Positions 54,614-63,529 of a stretch of 64,000 bases of DNA are shown one piece after another. The position numbers were made by a program, and so were the translations under genes. The notes under the pieces were generated by a model. That model was not told the DNA's origin, searched no databases, and saw only the letters and a list, made by a program, of their open reading frames with translations. The stretch comes from Planctomycetota bacterium. GTDB lineage: Bacteria; Planctomycetota; PUPC01; JACPCR01. The stretch covers positions 62,001 through 126,000 of the forward strand of contig JAQBXN010000003.1 in assembly GCA_027625095.1 (NCBI GenBank), given 5' to 3'. The first letter of the stretch is position 1. The number at the start of each line of letters is the position of its first letter.

Positions 54614-55059
54614 CAGTCTTTGCCTTGTTGGCTTCCGCAATCCATCACAAGTGGCGTAAAGAGGGCGCGAATCTCGTCCGGAATGGGCACGGATTTCAGG
54701 GTGTCGCCAGGGCCGCGTTTGCAGCAGATGGTTACAAACCGGCCAGTGGCGATTGGCTCAGTGTCCCTGACAAATGTGAAGACGTGCGTCAGAGTTTTTT
54801 CACTCATTTTTTCTATCACCATGTGCACTTCGAGTTCGTCTTCAAACCGTGCCGGCTTTTTGTAATCACACTGCGCACTCAGCCGGGGCCATCCCAGAAG
54901 TTCGCCTTCGCGCTCTTCATGCACGCTCATGCCGTGTGACCGGAAAAAGGCGTGTTCGGCCTCCTCCATCCATTTCATGAAGTTTGCAAAGTGGGCAATA
55001 CCGGCCATATCGGTCTCGGCAAATTGAACCCGGCGTGGATAAACAAAGTCGGTTGGCAT
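54613..55059 (-). CDS. Acyl-CoA thioesterase, 4HBT hotdog family
   Basis: Small hotdog-fold thioesterase. From the ATG at 55059 (MPTDFVYPRRVQF) it has AETDMAGIAHFANFMKWMEEAEH, the conserved Asp region of 4-hydroxybenzoyl-CoA thioesterase-like enzymes, with Asp, Gly and the helix that packs in the dimer. The length of about 148 is usual. The frame extends upstream to 55146 without family character. It is coupled to the prenyltransferase-repeat gene by TGATG. It may hydrolyse an acyl-CoA; the link to the repeat protein is unexplained. Confidence 0.88.
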   Translation of the reverse strand: MPTDFVYPRRVQFAETDMAGIAHFANFMKWMEEAEHAFFRSHGMSVHEEREGELLGWPRLSAQCDYKKPARFEDELEVHMVIEKMSEKTLTHVFTFVRDTEPIATGRFVTICCKRGPGDTLKSVPIPDEIRALFTPLVMDCGSQQGKD

Positions 55060-55184
55060 TCTCAGATGGCAGTCTGGGCCGGCGCGCGTTCGTGCTGCAA
55101 ATAGTGGGGACACCGGAATCCTAGCTTGCCGAATGTTACCTGCCATTGGTAGAAGAGCACTTTACAACCCCTCGGGCATGACTT

Positions 55185-55937
55185 GTGGAAACCATCCTTA
55201 ACTTAAGTTACTCAGATAATCACGAGCGAAACGTTGTTGATCTTTTCCTTCCGGATCAACCCAACGGCTGCGGCCTGTTCTGTATTCACGGAGGCGGTTG
55301 GAGCGGTGGCAGCAAGGAACAGTGGCGGTCAGTTGCGCAACATTTCTGTGAACTGGGATTCTGCACGGCATCCACGAATTACCGCCTTTCCGGGCAAGCG
55401 CATCATCCTGCGCAGATGGATGATGTTCGGCAGGCGTACTCCTTCTTTCAGGCTGAGCTGAAGTCACGAAACCTGGAGGTGGACAAAGTCGCGGCCATGG
55501 GTTCGTCCGCTGGTGGACACCTTGCAGCCATGCTGGGAACGGACCGCGAGAACGCGCCGCAGGCTGTTGTCTGCTATTGCCCGGTAACCTCCATCTGTGA
55601 AGACTTACTGCAAATCGGGACGCTGAAGGATTGCTACCTGCAATTCATGGGCAAGCCGGAGGAGGACGCGGCCAGCGAATATAAGGAAGCATCTCCAGTG
55701 CTTCGAATTCAGGGAGGCGAACCGCCGTTCCTCTTCATTCATGGAGACGCGGATGAAACTGTGCCGCTCGTTCAGTCCACGGAAATGGCTGCGCGACTAA
55801 TAAACGCAGGCGGCCATTCCGAAGTCGAAGTGCTGCCGGGCGTGGGACACGGTTTCGGATACGGCGTGGTAAGTGATTCTCAAAAGATGTCGGTCGCCCG
55901 GATGGAGGGGTTTCTGAGGGAGCAGTTTGGGTTGTAG
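55185..55937 (+). CDS. Alpha/beta hydrolase (esterase/lipase, HSL-like)
   Basis: Carboxylesterase-like enzyme, 250 residues. The oxyanion motif is FCIHGGGWSGG near residue 33, the nucleophile elbow is MGSSAGGH (Ser about 108), the acid is in FIHGDADETVP, and the catalytic His is in GVGHGFGYG. The start is a GTG at 55185, as no in-frame ATG lies nearby. There is no signal peptide. It overlaps the open frame of the DUF4838 gene, but the likely DUF4838 start is 65 bp after its stop, so the two are probably co-transcribed. Confidence 0.9.
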   Translation: METILNLSYSDNHERNVVDLFLPDQPNGCGLFCIHGGGWSGGSKEQWRSVAQHFCELGFCTASTNYRLSGQAHHPAQMDDVRQAYSFFQAELKSRNLEVDKVAAMGSSAGGHLAAMLGTDRENAPQAVVCYCPVTSICEDLLQIGTLKDCYLQFMGKPEEDAASEYKEASPVLRIQGGEPPFLFIHGDADETVPLVQSTEMAARLINAGGHSEVEVLPGVGHGFGYGVVSDSQKMSVARMEGFLREQFGL

Positions 55938-56001
55938 GCGCCTTCGAATCTCCAGTTTCAATATTCTGATCAAACTAAGGACCTTTAAAGTGAAGAGATA
56001 C

Positions 56002-58398
56002 ATGAAAGCGTTATCAAAGTGTGTCGGTGGATTAGCCCTCTTCGTTGCCGGCTGTGTTAGCGTTTCGGCAGAACGTTCGGGCCGAGATGAGCTGGTTGTC
56101 GCATCGGCCGGTATGACTTCAGCCGTCGTTGTTGTTTCACCTGATGCAGGGAGTTACGAGAAACAGGCGGCAGATGAACTGGCACGATGCATCGGCCTGA
56201 TGTGTGGGGCCACCCCAGGCATTGCAAATACGGTCGAGACTATTGCAGTCGCGTTAGCCGGCGAGGCGCCGGTGCTTGTGATTGGTCAGGAGGCGCTGAA
56301 GGCGCAACCGAATCTTGACGAGGCATTGAGGCGCGTCTTGAAAAAGAAGCCGCAGTTGCGCAATGACGGGATCGTTCTCCGCCGCGAGGGCAACCGGGTC
56401 TATCTGGTCGGCAACAACGATATGAGCCATTACTTCGCGGCTGTCGAACTGCTCCGAATCTGGGGATGCCGCTGGTATATCCCGACCGAATTAGGCGAGT
56501 GCATTCCGGAGGCCAAAGCCCTGAAGGTGGGCAATCTCGATTACGCCTTTTCATCGCCCTTTGAAATTCGCAGCTACTGGATTTCATGGGTTGGCGATAC
56601 CACCGGCGCCGCAGATTTTCAGCGGCGAAACATGATGACCGGCCGCGTAGCGATGCCGCCGACCGGACACGCCTTGGGCCAATACACTAAAGGGCTCGGC
56701 ACGGGCACATTCAATTTCCCGATCACTGATCCCAAGACCGCCGAACAAGTCGCCAGCAAAGTCGAGAAAATGTATGCGGAAGGAAAGTCATTCTCAGTCG
56801 GTATGGAAGACGGTTCCTATGATTCGGATTACCCACCCGACCAGAAGCTGATGAAGCTGCAATGGGACAAATATTTCATGCGCTGGTCGGTCACCGATCC
56901 GATGCTCGAGCTTTACAACAACGTCGCCAAAATCCTTCAGGAGAAACATCCAAACAGCGGAGGGAAAATGGGTTTCCTCGTCTACGCAAACATGACTATT
57001 CCACCAGTTCGCGAGATGAAGGCGGAACGTTCACTTTTCGGTGAATTGGCCCCTATCGACATCGATCCCATCCACGGCATGGACGACCCGCAGTCGCCAC
57101 CGCGGCAGGAGTACCGAGACATGCTCCACGCCTGGGCAAAGATTATGGGCGGCCGCCTGGCGATTTACGATTACGACCAGGGAATGCTCGTCTGGCGAGA
57201 CCTTCCAAATCCGTCGCACATGTCCTTCCGGCAGGATGTAAAGCATTACCGCGATACTGGAATTCTTGGCGTCAACACTGAGAGCCGTAATGCCATCGCG
57301 ACCACGTTCCTCAATCTCCATATTCGCGGCCGCCTGATGTGGAATCCTGACGAAGATGTGGATGCCCTTCTGGCCGAGTTTTATCCCAAATTTTACGGTC
57401 CCGCGGCTGAGCCGATGCGCACCTACTGGACGGCTATCTATGACGCATGGGAAAATACAATCTGTACCGAACACGAATACTTTGTAGCGCCTGCCATTTA
57501 CACCCCGGAGGTAATGTCCATCCTGAAAACGAGCATTGAAAAAGCAGAAAAGGTCATGGAAGGCATAAAGACGAAGGGCGACAAGATGTCCCGTAATGAA
57601 CAGCTTTACGTGAAACGCATGACCTTCACTCGGTACAGTTATGATGTCACAGCGGGATACATGTCCATGGTGAGCGCGGCTGCCACCGATTGTGACTATG
57701 CCAGGGCCGTCCCGTTCGGTGAAAAGGCGATCGCCGTGCGGGAGAATCTGACGGACATGAGCGGCACCTTCACCACTTATCGCAATTACAAAGTCGAACA
57801 CAACGGGTACGCCTGGTTTCCAGGCGAGATCCGACAGTATCGGGAACTGATTCCTTTTGTGGATGGAACAAAAGGCAAGCTCATCACCAAACTGCCCCTC
57901 GAATGGGCCTTCCGGCGTGATAAAGACAATAAGGGAGTTGAGAGGAATTACGCTGCCGCAGCTATTGACCTGACCTATTGGAATGCGAACAAGGCAACGC
58001 TCACCCTCGACAGTCTCAAGGATTACCCCGATCAGTGGGAGACGCTGCGCACGGACATCTATGCCCAGGCCCTCGGTATCCGGCATCCGGATCGGCAGAG
58101 CTTTATCGGTCACATGTGGTATCGCACGGATGTGGAACTGACCGCGGATCAAGTCAAGGGCGCAACCCACCTTCGTTTCCCCGGCCTGTTCAATGAATGC
58201 TGGCTCTACATCGACGGCAAGGAAGTTGCCTACCGCAAGCAGGGAAAACTCTGGTGGCTGAACGATTACCGCTTCGAGTGGGATGTCGACCTGACCGGTA
58301 AACTGAAAGCCGGGAAGAACACCATCGCCCTCCGCTGCAATTGTGAGCACCATCTCGGAGGGATGTTCAGGAGGCCGTTTCTATATGAGGCGAAGTAA
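56002..58398 (+). CDS. DUF4838 family exported protein
   Basis: A 798-residue protein from the ATG at 56002. The N terminus MKALSKCVGGLALFVAGC has a lipobox-like VAGC, so it may be an outer-membrane or periplasmic lipoprotein; cleavage after VSA is an alternative. The N-terminal ~100 residues resemble the GH67-like alpha/beta domain (PDAGSYEKQAADELARCIGL). The DUF4838 TIM-barrel follows, with WGCRWYIPTELGE, SVGMEDGSYDSDYPPDQKL and AIYDYDQGM. The C terminus (from about 690) is a beta-sandwich (TDVELTADQVKGATHLRFPG). DUF4838 proteins are common in Lentisphaerae and Planctomycetes, with glycosidase-like folds and unproven activity. Confidence 0.85.
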   Translation: MKALSKCVGGLALFVAGCVSVSAERSGRDELVVASAGMTSAVVVVSPDAGSYEKQAADELARCIGLMCGATPGIANTVETIAVALAGEAPVLVIGQEALKAQPNLDEALRRVLKKKPQLRNDGIVLRREGNRVYLVGNNDMSHYFAAVELLRIWGCRWYIPTELGECIPEAKALKVGNLDYAFSSPFEIRSYWISWVGDTTGAADFQRRNMMTGRVAMPPTGHALGQYTKGLGTGTFNFPITDPKTAEQVASKVEKMYAEGKSFSVGMEDGSYDSDYPPDQKLMKLQWDKYFMRWSVTDPMLELYNNVAKILQEKHPNSGGKMGFLVYANMTIPPVREMKAERSLFGELAPIDIDPIHGMDDPQSPPRQEYRDMLHAWAKIMGGRLAIYDYDQGMLVWRDLPNPSHMSFRQDVKHYRDTGILGVNTESRNAIATTFLNLHIRGRLMWNPDEDVDALLAEFYPKFYGPAAEPMRTYWTAIYDAWENTICTEHEYFVAPAIYTPEVMSILKTSIEKAEKVMEGIKTKGDKMSRNEQLYVKRMTFTRYSYDVTAGYMSMVSAAATDCDYARAVPFGEKAIAVRENLTDMSGTFTTYRNYKVEHNGYAWFPGEIRQYRELIPFVDGTKGKLITKLPLEWAFRRDKDNKGVERNYAAAAIDLTYWNANKATLTLDSLKDYPDQWETLRTDIYAQALGIRHPDRQSFIGHMWYRTDVELTADQVKGATHLRFPGLFNECWLYIDGKEVAYRKQGKLWWLNDYRFEWDVDLTGKLKAGKNTIALRCNCEHHLGGMFRRPFLYEAK

Positions 58399-58428
58399 TA
58401 CGTAATTCGTAAGTTGGCTGCGTATTAC
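58395..58428. repeat. Short inverted repeat in the DUF4838 3' gap
   Basis: GTAATACG (58395-58402) pairs exactly with CGTATTAC (58421-58428). Heptamer repeats start two bases later. It may act as a weak terminator or be part of a dispersed element. Confidence 0.45.
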
Positions 58429-58430
58429 GT

Positions 58431-58458
58431 CATTACTCATTACTCATTACTCATTATG
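58431..58458. repeat. CATTACT heptamer repeat running into a start codon
   Basis: CATTACT occurs three times in exact tandem (58431-58451). A fourth unit, CATTATG, ends on the ATG of the next gene (58456-58458). No Shine-Dalgarno sequence is visible in this stretch. Confidence 0.75.
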
Positions 58459-59343
58459 CCCACTGATATCCGACTCAGCAGATTCAAACCGCAGCCGATC
58501 ATCCTCTCCTTCGATGATTTTGACGAAGGGGTAAACGGATGGGCAGAGCTGTGCGGCAACCACAACGGAGACCTGGACCAGGTTCGCCAGGTTTTCAAAG
58601 ACATGCGGCCGCCACAGCTCAGCAATTGCACCTTCTTTGACATCGGCACGCACGGCGCGATGCACGGCAACTACGCGCTCAAGCTGGCGACCCGACCAAA
58701 GCGTTTTCATCAGGCCGTCGGAATCAAGAGACTAACGGCCCGTTCGAACGGGCTCGTGCAGATGGAGGCCTATTTCAGCTACAAGGCCGAACAGTCACTG
58801 AACCCGCAAGAGAACTGGGACGGAAATGCCCATCCATCGGAAAAGGATTTTGGATCGTTCACCATCTGGAACGATATCTGCCTCGGCAGTGAGCCGGGCG
58901 ACCGGTACATGTGTGCGCTCCGATATCAGAATACAGACTTGGAAGGTAATCTTGTCCAGAACTGGAGCTATAAGACCGGCCTCCACCCCACGACAAAGAT
59001 GATGCTCGGGGGAATCGAAAGCGAGGGCAACGATGTTCACGTTGCGTCTTCCACTGACTGGCGTCTCATGGACGGCGGCTACCAGCCTCTCTGTTTCAAC
59101 GAAGTGCCCACCAAAGTGAACTGGCACTACCTGCGCTGGACGTTCGACCTCGCCGAGCATCGCAACGTCGAATTGCAAGTGAACGACAAGATCATGGATG
59201 TCTCTGAAGTGCCTGTGCTGCATTATCCGGACGCATATACCAGCATTCCCCGACTTTTGAATTTTTGCTTTGACGTGCGCACGCACGCGGATGTGCGTAA
59301 TTTCCTGTTCCTTGATTCCGTTGTGATCTCGATGACGGAGTAA
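58456..59343 (+). CDS. Beta-rich protein of unknown function (possibly DUF6772-like)
   Basis: From the ATG at 58456 (MPTDIRLSRFKP) the protein has 295 residues and a beta-sandwich look. Trp and Asp are frequent: LSFDDFDEGVNGWAELCGNH, DFGSFTIWNDICLG and WHYLRWTFDLAEHRNVELQ. There is no signal peptide. It lies in a run of genes from DUF4838 to two PhyH dioxygenases. I associate it weakly with DUF6772; the function is not known. The frame extends to 58414, but that part is encoded by the heptamer repeat and is unlikely to be translated. Confidence 0.6.
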   Translation: MPTDIRLSRFKPQPIILSFDDFDEGVNGWAELCGNHNGDLDQVRQVFKDMRPPQLSNCTFFDIGTHGAMHGNYALKLATRPKRFHQAVGIKRLTARSNGLVQMEAYFSYKAEQSLNPQENWDGNAHPSEKDFGSFTIWNDICLGSEPGDRYMCALRYQNTDLEGNLVQNWSYKTGLHPTTKMMLGGIESEGNDVHVASSTDWRLMDGGYQPLCFNEVPTKVNWHYLRWTFDLAEHRNVELQVNDKIMDVSEVPVLHYPDAYTSIPRLLNFCFDVRTHADVRNFLFLDSVVISMTE

Positions 59344-59413
59344 GCGTTCCCATCGTCGCCACAATCTGAATCCGTCTGTGGTCCCCTCAGGACAAAGTAC
59401 CTAATCATCAAAA

Positions 59414-59752
59414 ATGCTTCGCCGTTCCCACACCGCTGTCCTTGAGAAAAACGCCACCTTTACCGAATCCTTCTGTACCGAGCCCTACGAGGTGGCATGG
59501 GCAGGTGAGGGGCGTTGGTTCCTTCGCATTCTGGAATTCGAAGGCGAAGACTCTGCCCTGGATGCTTCGGTTCAAGTCTCTCCTGACGGCCTCCACTGGT
59601 GTGAAGAAGGCTCAGATTTCGTCACAATGAGCGAACCAGGTCTGTACTCGATATCGGTCAAAGAATTCGGTCATTGGCTGCGAATGTCCTGCCAATTGAA
59701 AGGTTCGCACCCCAAGATCAAAGTAATGATCTACCTCGCACTGAAGGAATAG
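59414..59752 (+). CDS. Small beta-rich protein, unknown function
   Basis: A 112-residue protein with Trp/Glu-rich strand-like segments (EVAWAGEGRWFLRILEFEG, LHWCEEGSDF, GHWLRMSCQLKGSHPKIKV). It resembles a small jelly-roll or carbohydrate-binding-like domain. It ends six bases before the next PhyH gene, so they are probably translated from one message. I do not recognise the family. The even spacing and lack of overlap support it as a real gene. Confidence 0.55.
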   Translation: MLRRSHTAVLEKNATFTESFCTEPYEVAWAGEGRWFLRILEFEGEDSALDASVQVSPDGLHWCEEGSDFVTMSEPGLYSISVKEFGHWLRMSCQLKGSHPKIKVMIYLALKE

Positions 59753-59758
59753 AAAAAA

Positions 59759-60478
59759 ATGGAATCCAAAGATTTTTTTAAGGAGAACGGCTACTACATT
59801 TCTCGCGAACTCTTTTCTAAAGATGAAGTGGCTGAAATTCGAGAGCATTTCATGGAAATGAGAAAGGAAGGCCCAAAGCCCGGCGACATGGGAGGTGACG
59901 CGGCCAAAGGCGACAAAGATCCGCTCAATCTATTCCCACGATTCATCAATATGCATAAGTGGGACAAGAAAACTGACCGTTGGCGAAGTGATCCCAGACT
60001 TACGAAAACCGCCGCCGACCTTGTCAGTGATCAGGTCAAGCTCTGCCAGACTATGCTGTATTTCAAACCCCCTGGAGCGAGAGGACAGGGCCTGCATCAG
60101 GACAATCAATACATCCGGCAGTTTCCCATTATTGCCGCGTGGATTGCCCTCGACCGCTGTGATGCTTCCAACGGCCAGATGGTGGTCGTACCGGGTTCAA
60201 ATAAGTTGGGCATCCTCCAAACAGAGAAAGCAGCGCCGGAACGCTCCTTCACCGGCGGCCAGACCAAGATGCCCGAAGGCGCCAATGAGGTGGGCCTGGA
60301 AATGGAAGAGGGCGACGTGCTCTTCTTTGGTGGCTTCACCATCCACGGCTCGTATCCAAATGAGACCAAAGATCGATTCAGGCGCGCCTTCATCGTGCAT
60401 TACTTTGCGGAGAACACCGAAACGCTCAAAGAAGATCCGCTAACATCGATGTCCGGTGTGAAACCTGAAAAACCATAA
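59759..60478 (+). CDS. PhyH-family Fe(II)/2-oxoglutarate dioxygenase
   Basis: Dioxygenase of 239 residues. The iron motif is GLHQDNQYIR (His113, Asp115), the distal His is in GFTIHGSYPNETKDRFRRAF, and the Arg that follows is the likely 2-oxoglutarate ligand. GQMVVVPGSNK marks the core. It is third in a run with two beta-rich proteins and is followed by another PhyH gene 41 bp downstream. The substrate is unknown; the neighbouring DUF4838 and small beta proteins suggest a carbohydrate or sugar-acid context. Confidence 0.9.
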   Translation: MESKDFFKENGYYISRELFSKDEVAEIREHFMEMRKEGPKPGDMGGDAAKGDKDPLNLFPRFINMHKWDKKTDRWRSDPRLTKTAADLVSDQVKLCQTMLYFKPPGARGQGLHQDNQYIRQFPIIAAWIALDRCDASNGQMVVVPGSNKLGILQTEKAAPERSFTGGQTKMPEGANEVGLEMEEGDVLFFGGFTIHGSYPNETKDRFRRAFIVHYFAENTETLKEDPLTSMSGVKPEKP

Positions 60479-60519
60479 CTGACACTGGCAGATTCTGACT
60501 ACCCTCGAGCTCGAACATC

Positions 60520-61275
60520 ATGCTGACACCTGACCAGATCGATTACTATCACCAGAACGGCTATGTCACTCCTGACTATCGGGTACCGAATGAAATCCTT
60601 GATGACATACGATTCACCCATGATCGATTCATCGAAAAATATCCGCAGTTCGTCGATTACTGCCCGGCCTCACTTGCTTACGACACCGCCTTTCTGAACT
60701 TCGCCCGAATTCCTGAAATCCTCGATATGGTTGCCCAACTCATCGGGGACGACATCGCACTCTGGAATTCAAGTTTCTTCGCGAAGCCTGCGAAGGTCGG
60801 AACCAAGACGCCCTGGCATCAGGACGGCGAATACTGGCCCATCCGGCCGCTCGCTACCTGCACGGTCTGGATTGCCGTAGATGCCTCGAAACCGGAGAAC
60901 GGTTGCTTGCGCGTCATCCCCGGCTCACACCAATCGAAACGGCTGGCAGAACATCAAGAGAATACCGCCCCGGGTCTGGCCTTGTCGCTGGAGCTCAAGA
61001 AATCAGAGTTCAATGAGAACGATGCCCACGACATCATCCTCGAACCCGGTCAGATATCTCTTCATGACGTGTTTCTGTTTCATGGATCCGAGGCCAATCA
61101 TTCTGAAAACTCCCGCAGAGGCATGACCCTTCGTTACATGCCCACCACGTCGGTCTACGATCGTGAGATTGGTAAGGCGCGCGGCGAAGGCCGACTGAAC
61201 ATGGGGGAGCGAACTCTCTACCTGGTAAGAGGCAAGGATGCATCCGGCAAGAACGATTTCAGGGTTCGGTATTAA
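60520..61275 (+). CDS. PhyH-family Fe(II)/2-oxoglutarate dioxygenase
   Basis: Dioxygenase of 251 residues. The iron motif is TPWHQDGEYW (His100, Asp102) and the distal His is in FLFHGSEANHSENSRRGM, with Arg following. GCLRVIPGSHQS marks the beta-helix core. Its start MLTPDQIDYYHQNGYV matches the family N terminus, as in the 13154 protein. With the 59759 gene it forms a second PhyH pair. It converges with an oxidoreductase gene, their stops 36 bp apart. The substrate is unknown. Confidence 0.9.
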   Translation: MLTPDQIDYYHQNGYVTPDYRVPNEILDDIRFTHDRFIEKYPQFVDYCPASLAYDTAFLNFARIPEILDMVAQLIGDDIALWNSSFFAKPAKVGTKTPWHQDGEYWPIRPLATCTVWIAVDASKPENGCLRVIPGSHQSKRLAEHQENTAPGLALSLELKKSEFNENDAHDIILEPGQISLHDVFLFHGSEANHSENSRRGMTLRYMPTTSVYDREIGKARGEGRLNMGERTLYLVRGKDASGKNDFRVRY

Positions 61276-61310
61276 TCTGCCTGATGTTTTACAGCTCATT
61301 CGCATGAATT

Positions 61311-62300
61311 TCATTCGGAATGCTGAAACTCATTCATCCGAATTTCTCTGCCCGTCTCACCGGACCTCTCCACTGCCTCGCAGATGGAAATCACTTCGCG
61401 CCCGTAGTTGCCGGAGGTCAGCGTCTCCCCATCCGTTTCGATGGCCTGAACAAAGTCCTTCCACATTTCGATATGCGGTCGTCTCTGGGCAAGTTCGATC
61501 AGACCTGATTCACTGCCGTTGCAGAGTGAGAGGGTGTTGGATTCCAGATGGATGCTCCCCTTGCTGCCGGTAAGAAGGGATTCGAATCGTTCGACACCGT
61601 TTCGATAGCCTATGTGCAGGATGTTGGCATAGAGGCCGTTTTCAAATTCCACAATGGCGATGCCGCTGTCTGCCGCAGAGTACGAGAAAATTTCGTTGGA
61701 GACTTTCCCTTTCACCGAAACCACGTGGCTGCCGACCAGCCTGAGTAGCCGATCCACCTGGTGCGGTGCATTCATCCACCACATGCCGCCTCCGCATTCT
61801 TTTGCAAGAAACCAGGGAGGACGCTCCCCAATATGGAACGGCTTGATCCAGGTCTCAGCGCACATCACGAGATGGCCTATTTCTCCCGCCTCGATACGTC
61901 GCCTGGCTTCTATGATCTGGGAGGAATAACTGTGATGATGACCTACCGTGACTTTGACGCCTGCTCTGGATGCGGCATCGATGATCTGGTCGCATTCTTT
62001 CACATTCAGCGCCATCGGCTTTTCAATCAACAGATGCTTCCCAGCCTCGATGGCCTGGAGAGACACTGGAAGATGAAGATGGTGCGGCAGGCAAATGGCT
62101 GCGCAGTGGACGTCTTTCCTGCCCAGTATTTCTTCGATGCTGTCAAAAATGTCGCAATCGAACCTTTCCTTCAGCTCTGGATGTTTTTCTCTGTTTAGTT
62201 CAGCGATTCCTATTAAATTCAGTTCTGGCATTTCGTTCGCGGCGCTTGCATGGGCGCCAACGATTCTTCCTCCGCCTAGAACAGCGACACCATATTTCAT
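61311..62300 (-). CDS. Gfo/Idh/MocA family oxidoreductase
   Basis: Cytoplasmic NAD(P)-dependent dehydrogenase-like protein of 329 residues. The nucleotide loop is VAVLGGGRIVGAHASAA, AICLPHHLHLP is the usual middle strand, and LLIEKPMALNVKECDQII ends the Rossmann domain with the Glu-Lys-Pro. The second domain contains VTVGHHHSYSSQI and MWWMNAPHQVDRLL, with a His/Asp pair at the active site. GAGG precedes the ATG. It is divergent from mtnA. The substrate is likely a sugar or cyclitol. Confidence 0.9.
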   Translation of the reverse strand: MKYGVAVLGGGRIVGAHASAANEMPELNLIGIAELNREKHPELKERFDCDIFDSIEEILGRKDVHCAAICLPHHLHLPVSLQAIEAGKHLLIEKPMALNVKECDQIIDAASRAGVKVTVGHHHSYSSQIIEARRRIEAGEIGHLVMCAETWIKPFHIGERPPWFLAKECGGGMWWMNAPHQVDRLLRLVGSHVVSVKGKVSNEIFSYSAADSGIAIVEFENGLYANILHIGYRNGVERFESLLTGSKGSIHLESNTLSLCNGSESGLIELAQRRPHIEMWKDFVQAIETDGETLTSGNYGREVISICEAVERSGETGREIRMNEFQHSE

Positions 62301-62473
62301 TGAAGATCCTCAAGGTAAAAAGAGGGCGAATCCTAGCGTAATCTGCGATGCCGACCAAGGCGAAGATTCAGTTAATGTTCCTCGTATTGCTTCAACCCTT
62401 ACTTGAAATCTTCAGGATTGAAGTTTTATACAATCTCTTTCAGATAAAGATTCCAAAACTCAGAGAGCGAACA

Positions 62474-63529
62474 ATGCCAGCTACCATTGAATGGGCAGGA
62501 GGGATTGGTGGTCATGTCCGGATGATAGACCAGACTAAACTGCCAACTGAACTGGAGATTATTGACTGCAAGACAATCGAGGAAATTTGGGACGCCATCA
62601 AACAGCTTAAAGTTCGCGGCGCTCCCGCTATTGGCATTGCTGCAGGGATGGGAGTGGTCGTAGGTATCAAAGATTCAGCGGCACAGGATTTCGAATCTTT
62701 CGAGAAGGAGGTGCATCAGGCGAGCGACTATCTGGCCACCTCCCGGCCTACCGCCGTGAATCTGTTCTGGGCGCTAGAACGCATGAAAAGAGTTGCGGCC
62801 GCATCTTCAGAGTTGCAGATACCTGAAATCAAAGAGCGGTTGCTGAAGGAGGCCATCGATATCCTTGAAGAGGATAAACGGCTTTGCAGGCGCATCGGCG
62901 AGGCGGGTGCGGCATTGCTTGCAGATGGACAGGGCGTTCTTACTCACTGCAATGCGGGTGGGCTGGCGACGGGCGAATACGGCACAGCGCTGGCGGTCAT
63001 CTTCATGGCTCACGAGCAGGGCAAGAAACTGAAAGTTTACGCCGATGAGACCCGCCCTCTCCTGCAAGGCGCTCGCCTGACATCCTGGGAGCTCATGCAG
63101 GCGGGTGTTGATTGTACCCTTATCTGCGACAGCGCGGCCGCGGAGGTGATGAAGGAAGGCCGGGTCCAGGCGGTCGTTGTCGGGGCGGACCGCATTGCGG
63201 CAAACGGGGATGTGGCCAACAAGATTGGCACTTACATGCTTTCCATCCTCGCCAAAGAACACGACATTCCTTTCTATGTGGCCGCGCCGCATTCCACCTT
63301 TGACCTGAACATTGCGAGCGGCGATGACATCCCGATCGAAGAGCGCCCTTCTGAAGAAATCACCGAAGGCTTCGGTCGGCGAACTGCCCCGGAGGGTGTC
63401 AAGACTTACAGTCCTGCGTTTGATGTGACGCCCGCCAAATACATCAAGGCCATCATTACAGACAGGGGCGTGCTGTATCCGCCTTATGAAGAAAAGATTA
63501 GAAGGGTGATTGGCGCTGCTCAGGAATAA
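62474..63529 (+). CDS. mtnA: S-methyl-5-thioribose-1-phosphate isomerase
   Basis: Methionine salvage enzyme interconverting methylthioribose-1-phosphate and methylthioribulose-1-phosphate. The ATG at 62474 starts MPATIEWAG, as in the family. Visible are IKQLKVRGAPAIGIAAGMGV, the catalytic Cys region LTHCNAGGLATGEYGTAL, and the Asp region VVVGADRIAANGDVANKIGTY. The length of 351 is normal. Other salvage genes are not nearby. The nucleosidase-like gene at 12219 might supply methylthioribose, but it is 50 kb away. Confidence 0.95.
   Translation: MPATIEWAGGIGGHVRMIDQTKLPTELEIIDCKTIEEIWDAIKQLKVRGAPAIGIAAGMGVVVGIKDSAAQDFESFEKEVHQASDYLATSRPTAVNLFWALERMKRVAAASSELQIPEIKERLLKEAIDILEEDKRLCRRIGEAGAALLADGQGVLTHCNAGGLATGEYGTALAVIFMAHEQGKKLKVYADETRPLLQGARLTSWELMQAGVDCTLICDSAAAEVMKEGRVQAVVVGADRIAANGDVANKIGTYMLSILAKEHDIPFYVAAPHSTFDLNIASGDDIPIEERPSEEITEGFGRRTAPEGVKTYSPAFDVTPAKYIKAIITDRGVLYPPYEEKIRRVIGAAQE

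Noticed and set aside
57031-58353. 440-residue minus-strand frame inside the DUF4838 gene
   Set aside because: Antisense shadow. The plus-strand product has recognisable domains and an export signal.
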